A stretch of DNA of 33,595 nt from a virus: IMG/VR virus record IMGVR_UViG_3300009104_000068, positions 1-33,595 of that record; one strand, given 5' to 3'. The notes beneath the pieces are model-generated. The model did not search any database. It saw only the letters and a list, made by a program, of their open reading frames with translations, and had not been told where the DNA came from. Shown in pieces: positions 15,664 through 22,165 of this stretch. Made by a program: the position numbers and the translations under genes. The number at the start of each line of letters is the position of its first letter. Positions within the stretch are counted from its first letter, which is position 1.

Positions 15664-15938
15664 TGCCTTATCCAAATTTAGAAGCAGTTATTCAAACATT
15701 AGAGAGATACAACGATTGTTATGATGAAAATGAATCTTTTACACCTAATGAAAATATGTTAAATGGATATGGGGAAGTCGTTTTAGAAAGAGGAACTAAT
15801 TATAATGTTATTCAGTATGGCTCGGATGATATTGCAATAGTTAGAAATGAAAGGCAATCCAGCGAAAGAAAAACAAACAAACAAACTCCTGTTGAGTTTA
15901 AAGAGGTAAAGGTTTATGGAAAAGATAAAATTAGATAA
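15663..15938 (+). CDS. Hypothetical early protein
   Basis: 91 residues, coupled by TAATG to the gene before and overlapping the gene after by 23 nt. Acidic N-terminal half, then an ERQSSERKTNKQ linker. A near-identical linker (EERQSSDS) occurs in the next protein. No domain recognised. Confidence 0.6.
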   Translation: MPYPNLEAVIQTLERYNDCYDENESFTPNENMLNGYGEVVLERGTNYNVIQYGSDDIAIVRNERQSSERKTNKQTPVEFKEVKVYGKDKIR

Positions 15939-16404
15939 ACTACAATCCGAGATTAAGGAAAGAGTATCAGAATTATATTCTATGGGTTATAAATTCCACC
16001 TTGAATATTTAGATGGTGGTAAAAGTGGTTTTATATTTGGGGTAAGGGCAATAGAGGAAAGGCAGTCGTCAGATTCACCTGTAAACAATCCCCCCCTACG
16101 ATTACAATTAAAAGAGGAACAAGAGAGTGAACATCTAATCAATCCTAATATTCCTTTCAATGTTGATGATTCTTTGAGAGAGGAACAAGAATATGTTAGT
16201 AGTTGTTGCACATCAAATGCGTATGGCAATATACACGAGCTTGATGGAGAACATTATGGTTTATGTGGAAAATGCAAAGAACATACAGACTTTGTAGATA
16301 TTAATGAGGACTATAACCTTGAACAAGAGGAACTGAAACACAAAGTTCCTGATAATTTAAAAGATGTAATTAAGGGAAAGTGGAGAGAAAAAAATGATAG
16401 TTAA
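15916..16404 (+). CDS. Hypothetical protein with C-terminal zinc ribbon
   Basis: 162 residues. A helical N-terminus, an ERQSS linker at about 48-52, then a Pro-rich stretch encoded by a C7 tract. A zinc ribbon follows, YVSSCCTSN...HYGLCGKCKEHTDFVDI, in which CC and C-x2-C would hold a metal. This ribbon type is common at the C-termini of small marine phage proteins. Function unknown. A slip in the C7 run would frameshift the protein before its zinc ribbon. Confidence 0.7.
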   Translation: MEKIKLDKLQSEIKERVSELYSMGYKFHLEYLDGGKSGFIFGVRAIEERQSSDSPVNNPPLRLQLKEEQESEHLINPNIPFNVDDSLREEQEYVSSCCTSNAYGNIHELDGEHYGLCGKCKEHTDFVDINEDYNLEQEELKHKVPDNLKDVIKGKWREKNDS

Positions 16405-16660
16405 GATACACAAAGAAAGCATTAAAGATTGTGATAATAAAATGATAGATGTTGCAAAAAAGTATGATGATATTTTCACAAGAAAAGAATTGTTATGTGT
16501 TTATGCACTTGGAATATCAAGAGGGCTAAGCACTTCAAGGTTAATATATTCTGATAGCGATTATAAATCGTCTGAAAAATTTGATAATGAAATGGATGAT
16601 TTATGTGAATCGTTAGGAATACCTACTGATATAATAAAATCAACAAGAGAGAGGTTTTAA
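16394..16660 (+). CDS. Hypothetical early protein
   Basis: 88 residues, overlapping the previous gene by 11 nt and followed after 1 nt by the next start. Mostly helical, with RKELLCVYALGISRGLSTSRLIY as the most protein-like segment. No recognised domain. Confidence 0.55.
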   Translation: MIVKIHKESIKDCDNKMIDVAKKYDDIFTRKELLCVYALGISRGLSTSRLIYSDSDYKSSEKFDNEMDDLCESLGIPTDIIKSTRERF

Positions 16661-16661
16661 A

Positions 16662-16904
16662 ATGAGTAGAAAAACAATAGAAATGAAAGTAGATGTAGAG
16701 GTAAAGGTTGTAGAGGAGTTTTGTTCTGTTCCATTGGAGTATGATGTTGATAGTTATGCACAAGAACTTTGTGATAAATGGGAAAAGAAAGAGCCAAACA
16801 AAGAATTTACCTACTATGTAGAGTGGGATAAAGTAGACGATATGAATGGAGATACTATTTGTTATATTTACGAGAACGATAGAGTGCATTTCCATATTAA
16901 CTAA
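16662..16904 (+). CDS. Hypothetical early protein
   Basis: 80 residues, acidic. Predicted strand-rich start (KTIEMKVDVEVKVVEEF), then helix and strands. No known motif. The ribosome site is AGAGAGG in the previous gene's last codons. Confidence 0.55.
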   Translation: MSRKTIEMKVDVEVKVVEEFCSVPLEYDVDSYAQELCDKWEKKEPNKEFTYYVEWDKVDDMNGDTICYIYENDRVHFHIN

Positions 16905-16905
16905 A

Positions 16906-17091
16906 ATGATATATAAATTAATAGCAAAAGGTAGTTATGTATTAGAAAAAGTAATTAATACGAATGATTATGAAACTAAATGTGTTGATACAATAATTGA
17001 GGGAGAGGATAACTATTTAAGAAAAGAATATGGAAAAAAATATGATGAAACTTGTAATACTATAATAGTTGAGGAGAATGAAAATGAGTAA
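16906..17091 (+). CDS. Hypothetical early protein
   Basis: 61 residues from the ATG at 16906, 1 nt after the preceding stop. Strand-rich, with acidic C-terminus (TIIVEENENE). A frame extension back to 16846 lies wholly inside the upstream gene and lacks a better start. No domain recognised. Confidence 0.5.
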   Translation: MIYKLIAKGSYVLEKVINTNDYETKCVDTIIEGEDNYLRKEYGKKYDETCNTIIVEENENE

Positions 17092-17365
17092 AATGTCAGA
17101 ACTACACGCAACAAAAGAAGTAATTGATAATATAGATAAACATTATGATAAAATAGAAATAAACATATACTATTCTGATGACGAGGAAACAGGTATGAGG
17201 AATTACGACTTTGAGAATATGCAGAAAGACTTTGATGAAAAGATGAAAGAGTTAGAAGTTGACGCAGAAATGCGACAAGAGGGTTGGAACGACAAGCAAC
17301 GAGATTATGCTATGGATAATATGACAAATGAAAATTTATCTTTGAATGATGAGGAATGTGGGTAA
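17084..17365 (+). CDS. Acidic hypothetical protein
   Basis: 93 residues from the ATG at 17084, chosen because GAGGAG precedes it by 7 nt. It overlaps the previous gene by 8 nt. Very acidic and Met-rich (MQKDFDEKMKELEVDAEM). Small acidic early proteins can be DNA mimics or host takeover factors, but nothing specific is seen. It is the last gene before a terminator. Confidence 0.6.
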   Translation: MSKMSELHATKEVIDNIDKHYDKIEINIYYSDDEETGMRNYDFENMQKDFDEKMKELEVDAEMRQEGWNDKQRDYAMDNMTNENLSLNDEECG

Positions 17366-17380
17366 GTAGAGTGGGGTTGA

Positions 17381-17437
17381 TGAAAGGCAGAAGCAAACTT
17401 GAACAACGCAAGTATTCATTTTGCCTTTCATTTTTTT
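17381..17437 (+). terminator. Intrinsic terminator with compound hairpin
   Basis: A 9-bp stem TGAAAGGCA/TGCCTTTCA encloses a second 5-bp stem (ACTTG/CAAGT), and seven T follow. It ends the first early operon. Confidence 0.8.
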
Positions 17438-17444
17438 CTTAAAG

Positions 17445-17479
17445 TTTGCATAATACGAATTTTTTATATAATTTCGTAT
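17445..17479 (+). promoter_or_regulatory. Early promoter with overlapping operator
   Basis: TTTGCA (17445-17450), 16-nt spacer, TATAAT (17467-17472). An inverted repeat ATACGAA-N13-TTCGTAT (17453-17479) covers the spacer and the -10 box, so a dimeric repressor bound here would block RNA polymerase. The ribbon-helix-helix protein encoded 300 nt downstream is a good candidate. The gene starts only about 14 nt after the expected start site, without a clear ribosome site. Confidence 0.6.
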
Positions 17480-17492
17480 CAAAAGCAACACT

Positions 17493-17675
17493 ATGGAAAA
17501 CAAGAACGACACCGAAAACTTGGTTTTAAGATTAAAGGACAAAGAGGAGTGCGATTATATTTTGGTTAGTTTAAAAAAATTGCCTGAATGGACAAACAAT
17601 GTTAATTCTATTAAGTTGCAAAATCTAATAAGCACAATCGCAGTTATAAAAGAGGGGTTATCAAAAAGATTTTAA
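17493..17675 (+). CDS. Small hypothetical protein
   Basis: 60 residues, first gene after the promoter at 17445. Charged helical protein (DKEECDYILVSLKKLPEWT). No ribosome site is visible, so translation may be near-leaderless. No family recognised. Confidence 0.55.
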   Translation: MENKNDTENLVLRLKDKEECDYILVSLKKLPEWTNNVNSIKLQNLISTIAVIKEGLSKRF

Positions 17676-17745
17676 TGGTGCATAACGCTTTCATATTTAC
17701 CTCTTACCCACACCTTAGTTAGTTAATCAATATGGTTATGCACCA
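17676..17745. repeat. 11-bp inverted repeat upstream of repressor gene
   Basis: Perfect arms TGGTGCATAAC (17676-17686) and GTTATGCACCA (17735-17745), 48 nt apart, between a stop codon and the ribbon-helix-helix gene. It could be two operator half-sites bridged by the repressor or an RNA stem in the leader. No T-run follows, so it is not a usual terminator. Confidence 0.65.
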
Positions 17746-17777
17746 AAATTTATAAAATATGAGAAAAGGAGAGAGCA

Positions 17778-17942
17778 ATGAAGTTTAAGGATACTAATGA
17801 GTTAATGGATAAAAAGGTTGGAATACAAATCCAACAATCTGTCTATACCAATCTTGGTAAAGAGGCAAAAAAACAATATCGCAGTATATCTGCACTTGTT
17901 AGAAAGGTGTTAAGTGAATACCTTGTTGAAAAGGGGTATTAA
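17778..17942 (+). CDS. Ribbon-helix-helix repressor (Arc/CopG type)
   Basis: 54 residues. The strand KVGIQIQQSVYTN, then helix LGKEAKKQYR, a turn with S-I-S, and helix ALVRKVLSEYLVEKG give the ribbon-helix-helix layout of Arc, Mnt and CopG. Such proteins dimerise through the strand, which enters the major groove. Strong ribosome site GGAGAG. Two inverted repeats lie within 330 nt upstream and are likely targets. It probably controls early transcription or its own gene. Confidence 0.75.
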   Translation: MKFKDTNELMDKKVGIQIQQSVYTNLGKEAKKQYRSISALVRKVLSEYLVEKGY

Positions 17943-17978
17943 TAGTTAATCCACAGGTGTTGTGGGAAAGAGGGTAAA

Positions 17979-18401
17979 ATGACTAAATCTGAATTGTGTG
18001 AAAAATATGGCTTAAATCCAAAACTTACTAATGTAGATAAAGAGGGGCATTTTTGGTTGCACAAACAAAGTGGCAAAGAGTGTATCGCTTTTGAGGGCGT
18101 TGAAATAATGATAGACAAAGAAAACATTATTTTTCAAAAGCCTGATAAAAACTATTCAAGCAATCCAAATGAAGTTGCATTGCTTGTATCAGGACACATA
18201 CAAGACGATAGCATTCCACATAAGGTTGTTTGGAGTTTTGGCGAGGCAAGAAAAGAAAATTGCGTTGGTAATTATTTTTGGGCAATGGCAGAAAAGAGAG
18301 GCAAAGCGAGAGTGTGCTTAAAACTGCTTGGTATTTATGGTGGTGTTAGTGGGTTTTATTCAGATGTTGAAATGGATATAACAAACGACTATGAATTATA
18401 A
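17979..18401 (+). CDS. Hypothetical protein, possible recombination or DNA-annealing relative
   Basis: 140 residues. The most conserved-looking part is NYFWAMAEKRGKARVCLKLLGIYGGVSGFYSDVEMD, which resembles a motif (MAEKRAxxRxxLKLxGxxGxVYS) seen in phage proteins near replication genes, some of which relate to single-strand annealing proteins. The N-terminal half (GLNPKLTNVDKEGHFWLHKQ) may be a start domain of beta type. The link to annealing is a weak inference. GGGAAAGAGG provides a ribosome site. Confidence 0.55.
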   Translation: MTKSELCEKYGLNPKLTNVDKEGHFWLHKQSGKECIAFEGVEIMIDKENIIFQKPDKNYSSNPNEVALLVSGHIQDDSIPHKVVWSFGEARKENCVGNYFWAMAEKRGKARVCLKLLGIYGGVSGFYSDVEMDITNDYEL

Positions 18402-18425
18402 AACCGAAAGGCAGTAAAGTCGGTT
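18402..18425 (+). other. Hairpin AACCGA/TCGGTT
   Basis: 6-bp stem with a 12-nt loop containing AAGGCAG, starting 1 nt after the preceding stop. It lacks a T-run, so it may be a processing site or attenuator. Confidence 0.4.
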
Positions 18426-18455
18426 CGGGCTAATTAATAATTTTGGAAAGATGTT

Positions 18456-18626
18456 ATGAGGGGATTAATAGAAACTCAAAGGTTTCAGATTTTCAATAAG
18501 AAACTTCGTAGAGTATGCTATATATCAGGTGTTAAGTTTTATAAAATATCAGACTCAATATATCAAAGACATAAGTCTTTTGTTCCAACAGAAAAATATA
18601 TGAAAGAACTAAACGAGAAGTTTTAA
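18456..18626 (+). CDS. Small basic hypothetical protein
   Basis: 56 residues, ATG at 18456 with GGAAAG 7 nt upstream. Basic (FNKKLRRVCYISGVKFYKIS), with a C-terminal helical part. No family recognised. It fills most of the space between the previous hairpin and the next. Confidence 0.5.
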   Translation: MRGLIETQRFQIFNKKLRRVCYISGVKFYKISDSIYQRHKSFVPTEKYMKELNEKF

Positions 18627-18628
18627 AT

Positions 18629-18657
18629 ATAGCACACCTCAATAAAAGATGTGCTAT
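18629..18657 (+). other. Hairpin ATAGCACA/TGTGCTAT before a ribosome site
   Basis: Perfect 8-bp stem, 13-nt loop, directly after a stop codon and immediately before AAGGAG of the next gene. It may protect mRNA or expose the ribosome site. No T-run. Confidence 0.5.
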
Positions 18658-18671
18658 GAAAGGAGTGAACA

Positions 18672-18941
18672 ATGAAGTTCAAGATACTTGAAGTTAATGA
18701 TTACGACTATGACATTAAAGACAAAAATATGATTACCTATGATAAATGGTTAAAACTAAGGAGAATTGTAAGAGATAATCCTAAAAGAATGACTTTTAAT
18801 CCATTGGAAGTTGAACTGCAAAAGTGTTATGAAGTTTGGATGGCAGAAAGAAATCGTAAGTGTTTTTTGTTTTGGTATATTGTTTTTTCCATTCTTGCAA
18901 TTACACTTGTTATTTATTGTGGGGGAAAATATGAAGTTTGA
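18672..18941 (+). CDS. Small protein with C-terminal membrane anchor
   Basis: 89 residues. Soluble charged N-terminal 65 residues (ITYDKWLKLRRIVRDNPKRM) followed by one hydrophobic segment CFLFWYIVFSILAITLVIYC near the end. Tail-anchored small membrane protein of unknown function. Strong AAGGAG ribosome site. It overlaps the next gene by 11 nt. Confidence 0.65.
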   Translation: MKFKILEVNDYDYDIKDKNMITYDKWLKLRRIVRDNPKRMTFNPLEVELQKCYEVWMAERNRKCFLFWYIVFSILAITLVIYCGGKYEV

Positions 18942-19275
18942 AAAAGCAAAAGCATTAGATGTTGATTGGGGAAATAGAAAAGAATTTTTTGAAAAATCCG
19001 AAAAAGAGAGATATAAATATTTTAGTAATTGTATGTTTCATTACTTCGGACTACTACAAGAAATGAAAAGAGATAAGAACTACGACTTTGTAATTGAAAA
19101 GTTGTTTGAGATTTTTGCAAATGTTTCTTTCTTTCTTGTGTTCTTATTAACAACAGAACAAGAACAGAAAGATGAAATTGAGTTGGTGTGGATTAATCGT
19201 TTCCAAAAAGAAAATCAAAACCTTGAAAAAGACGATGGTGTATATATGGACTTTGAAGTGCAAGGCAAGGCGTAA
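18931..19275 (+). CDS. Hypothetical early protein
   Basis: 114 residues from the ATG at 18931, which has a GGGGG ribosome-site-like run. Rich in Phe, Lys and Glu; a moderately hydrophobic stretch near VSFFLVFLLTTEQEQ. An upstream extension to 18811 is a shadow of the preceding membrane protein. Likely a small host-interaction or replication accessory protein, but nothing specific is recognised. Confidence 0.6.
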   Translation: MKFEKAKALDVDWGNRKEFFEKSEKERYKYFSNCMFHYFGLLQEMKRDKNYDFVIEKLFEIFANVSFFLVFLLTTEQEQKDEIELVWINRFQKENQNLEKDDGVYMDFEVQGKA

Positions 19276-19278
19276 GTC

Positions 19279-20028
19279 GTGTATTCAAATGGGTGGATAA
19301 AACTTCATAGGGAAATCCAATCCCATTGGGTATTTCAAAGAGATGACTACTTCAAGGCTTGGATTCTATTGTTATTAAAAGCAAATCATCAAGACTATAA
19401 AACACTTGTTTCTGATAAAATACCTGAGGTTGTTCTTATAAAAAGAGGAGAGGTAGTGTCCTCTTTAAAGAAACTTGGATTAGAGTTGAAGTGGAGTCCA
19501 TCAAAGGTTAAAAGGTTTTTACAAAAATTAAAAAAAGATGAAATGATTGTTGTTGCAGACGAAAAAAGATGGACACACCTAACTATCTTAAACTACGAAA
19601 CTTACCAATATTCACGACACGACAACGAATCGGACACGAATCGGACACGACACGACAACGAACACAATATAATAAAGAATAAGAATGATAATAAGAAAAA
19701 GAAGTTATCAAAAAACGAGCAGTTGCAAGGCATTAAAGGGAACATCTTGGGTCTGCAAAAAAAATTCCCTCTCACAAATGTTAAATTAGAGTTTGAAAGA
19801 ATGTCTGATTGGCTACTATCAAGTGGAAAACAATACAAAAACTATGGTGCTTTCTTTAATAATTGGCTACGAAAAGCAAACGAGGAAAGGCAGTTGAAGG
19901 GAAAGGATGAGGAAATCATAACCTATTATTATAAATGTGAGGTGTGTAAAAAATTAAAAGATAAATCAACTTATAGAGATTTGTATTTAATTTGTTGCAA
20001 TACAGAAGTTAAACCAATAAAGGAGTAA
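19279..20028 (+). CDS. Replication initiator, DnaD/lambda-O-like
   Basis: 249 residues from a GTG start. Start YSNGWIKLHREIQSHWVFQRDDYFKAWILLL is the winged-helix opening of DnaD-like or O-like phage replication proteins, continuing with SPSKVKRFLQKLKKDEMI as recognition part. A linker follows, its DNA being an iteron-like array, then a basic stretch and a C-terminal helical region with FNNWLRKANEERQ, typical of DnaB- or loader-binding parts. A CxxC and CC near the end (CEVCKKL, CCNTE) may form a zinc site. It should bind the array inside its own gene and recruit host helicase. Confidence 0.75.
   Translation: MYSNGWIKLHREIQSHWVFQRDDYFKAWILLLLKANHQDYKTLVSDKIPEVVLIKRGEVVSSLKKLGLELKWSPSKVKRFLQKLKKDEMIVVADEKRWTHLTILNYETYQYSRHDNESDTNRTRHDNEHNIIKNKNDNKKKKLSKNEQLQGIKGNILGLQKKFPLTNVKLEFERMSDWLLSSGKQYKNYGAFFNNWLRKANEERQLKGKDEEIITYYYKCEVCKKLKDKSTYRDLYLICCNTEVKPIKE
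19613..19662 (+). repeat. Iteron array, candidate replication origin
   Basis: CACGACACGACAACGAA occurs twice (19613-19629, 19646-19662) with TCGGACACGA twice between (19630-19639, 19641-19650). The heptamer GACACGA occurs four times. An AT- and purine-rich stretch follows immediately (19663-19710), as in lambda ori inside O. The repeat codes for RHDNE-type residues in the linker. Confidence 0.65.
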
Positions 20029-20030
20029 TA

Positions 20031-20038
20031 CCCCCCCC
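20031..20038 (+). repeat. C8 tract directly before nuclease start
   Basis: C8 then TATG, where the ATG is the nuclease start. An AAGGAG overlaps the previous stop, leaving 14 nt to the ATG, so the tract occupies the spacer. Confidence 0.7.
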
Positions 20039-20039
20039 T

Positions 20040-20387
20040 ATGATAAATTCACAACAAAAAGGAAAGAGAGCAGAAAGAGAAGTCGCTAAAATTATAAACA
20101 AATACTTGGGAACAAATGTTAGGAGAACCCCCTCGTCAGGTGGACTTAGTATAAAGGGCGACATTATAGATATTAACCCTGATAGTGTTGCGTTTGATTT
20201 TCACTTTGAGATAAAAAATACAAAGAAATTATCTATTCCGAAATGGTGGAAACAAATTTATTCAGATTGTGGTAGAAAAATTCCTATTAATATATTTAAA
20301 ATGAATGCTAAATTCTATGCAACTATGGAACTTACTGATTGGTTAAACATATTAGCAGAAATGCAGGAACTAAAAGATGGAGTATGA
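20040..20387 (+). CDS. PD-(D/E)XK nuclease, Holliday-junction resolvase-like
   Basis: 115 residues. The start NSQQKGKRAEREVAKIINKY, the RRTPSSGG loop, Asp41 in KGDI and Glu57-x-Lys59 in FHFEIKNTKK form the catalytic pattern of Hjc/RecU-like junction resolvases and related restriction-fold nucleases. It would cut branched recombination or replication intermediates before packaging. Length is in the family range. Overlaps the next gene by 11 nt. Confidence 0.75.
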   Translation: MINSQQKGKRAEREVAKIINKYLGTNVRRTPSSGGLSIKGDIIDINPDSVAFDFHFEIKNTKKLSIPKWWKQIYSDCGRKIPINIFKMNAKFYATMELTDWLNILAEMQELKDGV

Positions 20388-21603
20388 CAATAGAGTTTTA
20401 GTTTGTCCAAGTTGTAATTCAAGCAAAGTAAGACGCAATGGATTTCATCGTGGACTCGCAGGAAAGAAACAAAGATACCTATGCACAGATTGTAATACAA
20501 AAACATCCTACCCTATTTTTTTAGATAGAGAAGTTATAGAGGAGAATGTTAGGCTTGAAACAAGAAGTCAGAAACTTCAAGACTTAAACAGAATAAAAAA
20601 CAAATCTTTTAGAGAACACGCAAGAATCAACAATGCTCTTTCTGAATACAATAAAGAACTAATAAAGATATTAAAAGAGTTTCCTATAAAAAGATATAAA
20701 CCTATTGATACAAGAGGCTCAAAAGGTGTCGGACTAATACAATTATCTGATTTACACTTCAACGAACTTGTTTCAATGGAATCAAACAAATATGATTTTG
20801 ATGTTGCGTCAAAGCGACTACGAACATTTATCAGAAAGGCAAAGAAATACTTTAAGGCGTTTGGTGTAAAAAAGGTTTTTGTTGGGATTACAGGCGACTT
20901 GTTAAATTCGGATAGGCGATTAGACGAGTTATTGTCTGAGGCAACAAATAGGGCAAGTGCAACATTTATAGCAGTTGAAATACTAAAACAAGTTTTAGAC
21001 GACATAAGACAAGACTTCCAAACAAGCGTTGGTTGTGTAAGTGGGAATGAAAGCAGAATACAAAAAGAAATAGGTTGGGCAGATGTTGTTGCGTCTGATA
21101 ATTATGACAACACAATATACAACATATTAAGATGTGTTTATAAAGAGAAGTCTGATGTAGAGTTTTATGAAATGGAAAATTCATTAGAGTTGGTTGTAGA
21201 AATTGCAAGGCAAAAGGTTCTTCTAATTCACGGGCATCAATTTAAGGGTAAGATAGAAAACTTTATCCAACTAACGAAAGGCAGATATTCTTCCGTTGGG
21301 GTAAACTTAGATTATATTATATTAGGACATATTCATTCTGCAAGAATAGGCGATACCTATGGTAGAAGTTCCTCGCTTGTTGGTGCTAATTCCTATTCTG
21401 AAAAAGCACTAAACTTAGAGGGGAGAGCAAGCCAAAACATTTATTTATTCTTTAACAATGGAACAAGGGATTCTGTTAAGATTGATTTACAAAATTATGA
21501 TGAAAAAGGGTATGACATTACAAAAGACTTAGAAGCATATAACTCTAAGTCGCATAACAAGGATATGAAAGGCAAAGAAATACTTAGAATCGTTACAATA
21601 TAA
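20377..21603 (+). CDS. Zinc ribbon-metallophosphoesterase fusion
   Basis: 408 residues. Residues 9-45 are an InsA-like zinc ribbon (CPSCNSSKVRRNG...YLCTDCNTKTS). A helical linker follows to about 105. A calcineurin-type phosphoesterase occupies about 118-370: LSDLHF (122-127), GITGDLLNS (about 169-177), GNES (about 221-224, in place of GNHE), LIHGHQF (about 283) and LGHIHS (about 316). These residues bind two metal ions. It may be a DNA repair or exonuclease enzyme of the SbcD/Mre11 general type, targeted to DNA by the ribbon. No SbcC-like partner is seen. Confidence 0.8.
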   Translation: MEYDNRVLVCPSCNSSKVRRNGFHRGLAGKKQRYLCTDCNTKTSYPIFLDREVIEENVRLETRSQKLQDLNRIKNKSFREHARINNALSEYNKELIKILKEFPIKRYKPIDTRGSKGVGLIQLSDLHFNELVSMESNKYDFDVASKRLRTFIRKAKKYFKAFGVKKVFVGITGDLLNSDRRLDELLSEATNRASATFIAVEILKQVLDDIRQDFQTSVGCVSGNESRIQKEIGWADVVASDNYDNTIYNILRCVYKEKSDVEFYEMENSLELVVEIARQKVLLIHGHQFKGKIENFIQLTKGRYSSVGVNLDYIILGHIHSARIGDTYGRSSSLVGANSYSEKALNLEGRASQNIYLFFNNGTRDSVKIDLQNYDEKGYDITKDLEAYNSKSHNKDMKGKEILRIVTI

Positions 21604-21752
21604 TGTTTGCCTATTGTTCTATGGTTGGAAAGAAGTGTCCTTTTGCTACAAAGGAAAAGGGATATACTCATTGTGGAATACAAAAAGGAAATTATGAGCA
21701 AACGAAAGTTATGTATATGAGAAAATGTCCAAGAAAAGAGGGAAAAAAATAA
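21603..21752 (+). CDS. Small Cys-rich protein
   Basis: 49 residues, starting at the previous stop codon (TAATG). Four cysteines at positions 5, 12, 24 and 42 (AYCSMVGKKCPF, THCG, RKCPR) and a basic end suggest a small metal-binding fold. The family is not recognised with confidence, although similar four-Cys proteins occur in marine phages. Confidence 0.6.
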   Translation: MFAYCSMVGKKCPFATKEKGYTHCGIQKGNYEQTKVMYMRKCPRKEGKK

Positions 21753-21773
21753 AAACGACTATTATAAATTAGA

Positions 21774-21871
21774 GGGGGGTAATTTTATATTTTAAAATTT
21801 AAACAAAGGATTTAATACCCAAAGTTTTTATTTAAACAAATATAAAAAGGTTGGCTACTTTATCCCCCCCC
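21774..21871 (+). promoter_or_regulatory. Leader with G6 tract and C8 tract
   Basis: The 140-nt gap before the SSB-like gene contains G6 (21774-21779) and C8 (21864-21871) in TTTAT-C8-TACA, with an AT-rich stretch between. The two tracts could pair into a GC clamp or act separately. The C tract matches the motif at 14378 and 20031. Confidence 0.5.
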
Positions 21872-21892
21872 TACAATAAAAAAGGAACAGAT

Positions 21893-22126
21893 ATGTCAGA
21901 AAAGAAAAAGAAAGAGTTTACGATTGATGAAGGTAGAGGGTTTTTGTTTAAAAATTCTTATAAAAAGAAACCTACTCAACCTGATTATACTGGGAATGCA
22001 AACATTGGTGGCGAAACTTATAAAGTGAGTCTTTGGAAAAAGACAACAAAGAAGGGCGACCCAATGTTATCTTTATCTATCCAAGAAAAGGCTACAACTA
22101 TGGATGAGGATAATTTACCGTTTTAA
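21893..22126 (+). CDS. SSB-like protein
   Basis: 77 residues from the ATG at 21893 (AAAAGGAAC ribosome site; an earlier TTG frame was rejected). The core GFLFKNSYKKKPTQPDYTGNANIGGETYKVSLWKKTTKKGDPMLSLSIQ is the small OB-fold-like family (DUF736-like) in phages, with alternating strands. The acidic C-terminus MDEDNLPF closely mimics the tip of bacterial SSB (DDDIPF) that recruits repair and replication proteins. It may coat single-stranded DNA and capture host partners. Last gene of the rightward early block. Confidence 0.7.
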   Translation: MSEKKKKEFTIDEGRGFLFKNSYKKKPTQPDYTGNANIGGETYKVSLWKKTTKKGDPMLSLSIQEKATTMDEDNLPF

Positions 22127-22165
22127 TAAAGAAAGTGGATTTTAGGGCTATTCTCGTGCCTTATT

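Noticed and set aside
17676-17745. Attachment site for integration
   Set aside because: No integrase or excisionase gene is in the window, so an att function has no support.
5195-22126. tRNA genes or transposons
   Set aside because: I saw no cloverleaf with a CCA-type end and no transposase; the InsA-like ribbon at 20377 belongs to a phosphoesterase.
22127-22165. Bidirectional terminator between early and tail blocks
   Set aside because: I find no stable stem with a T-run on either strand in this short gap.
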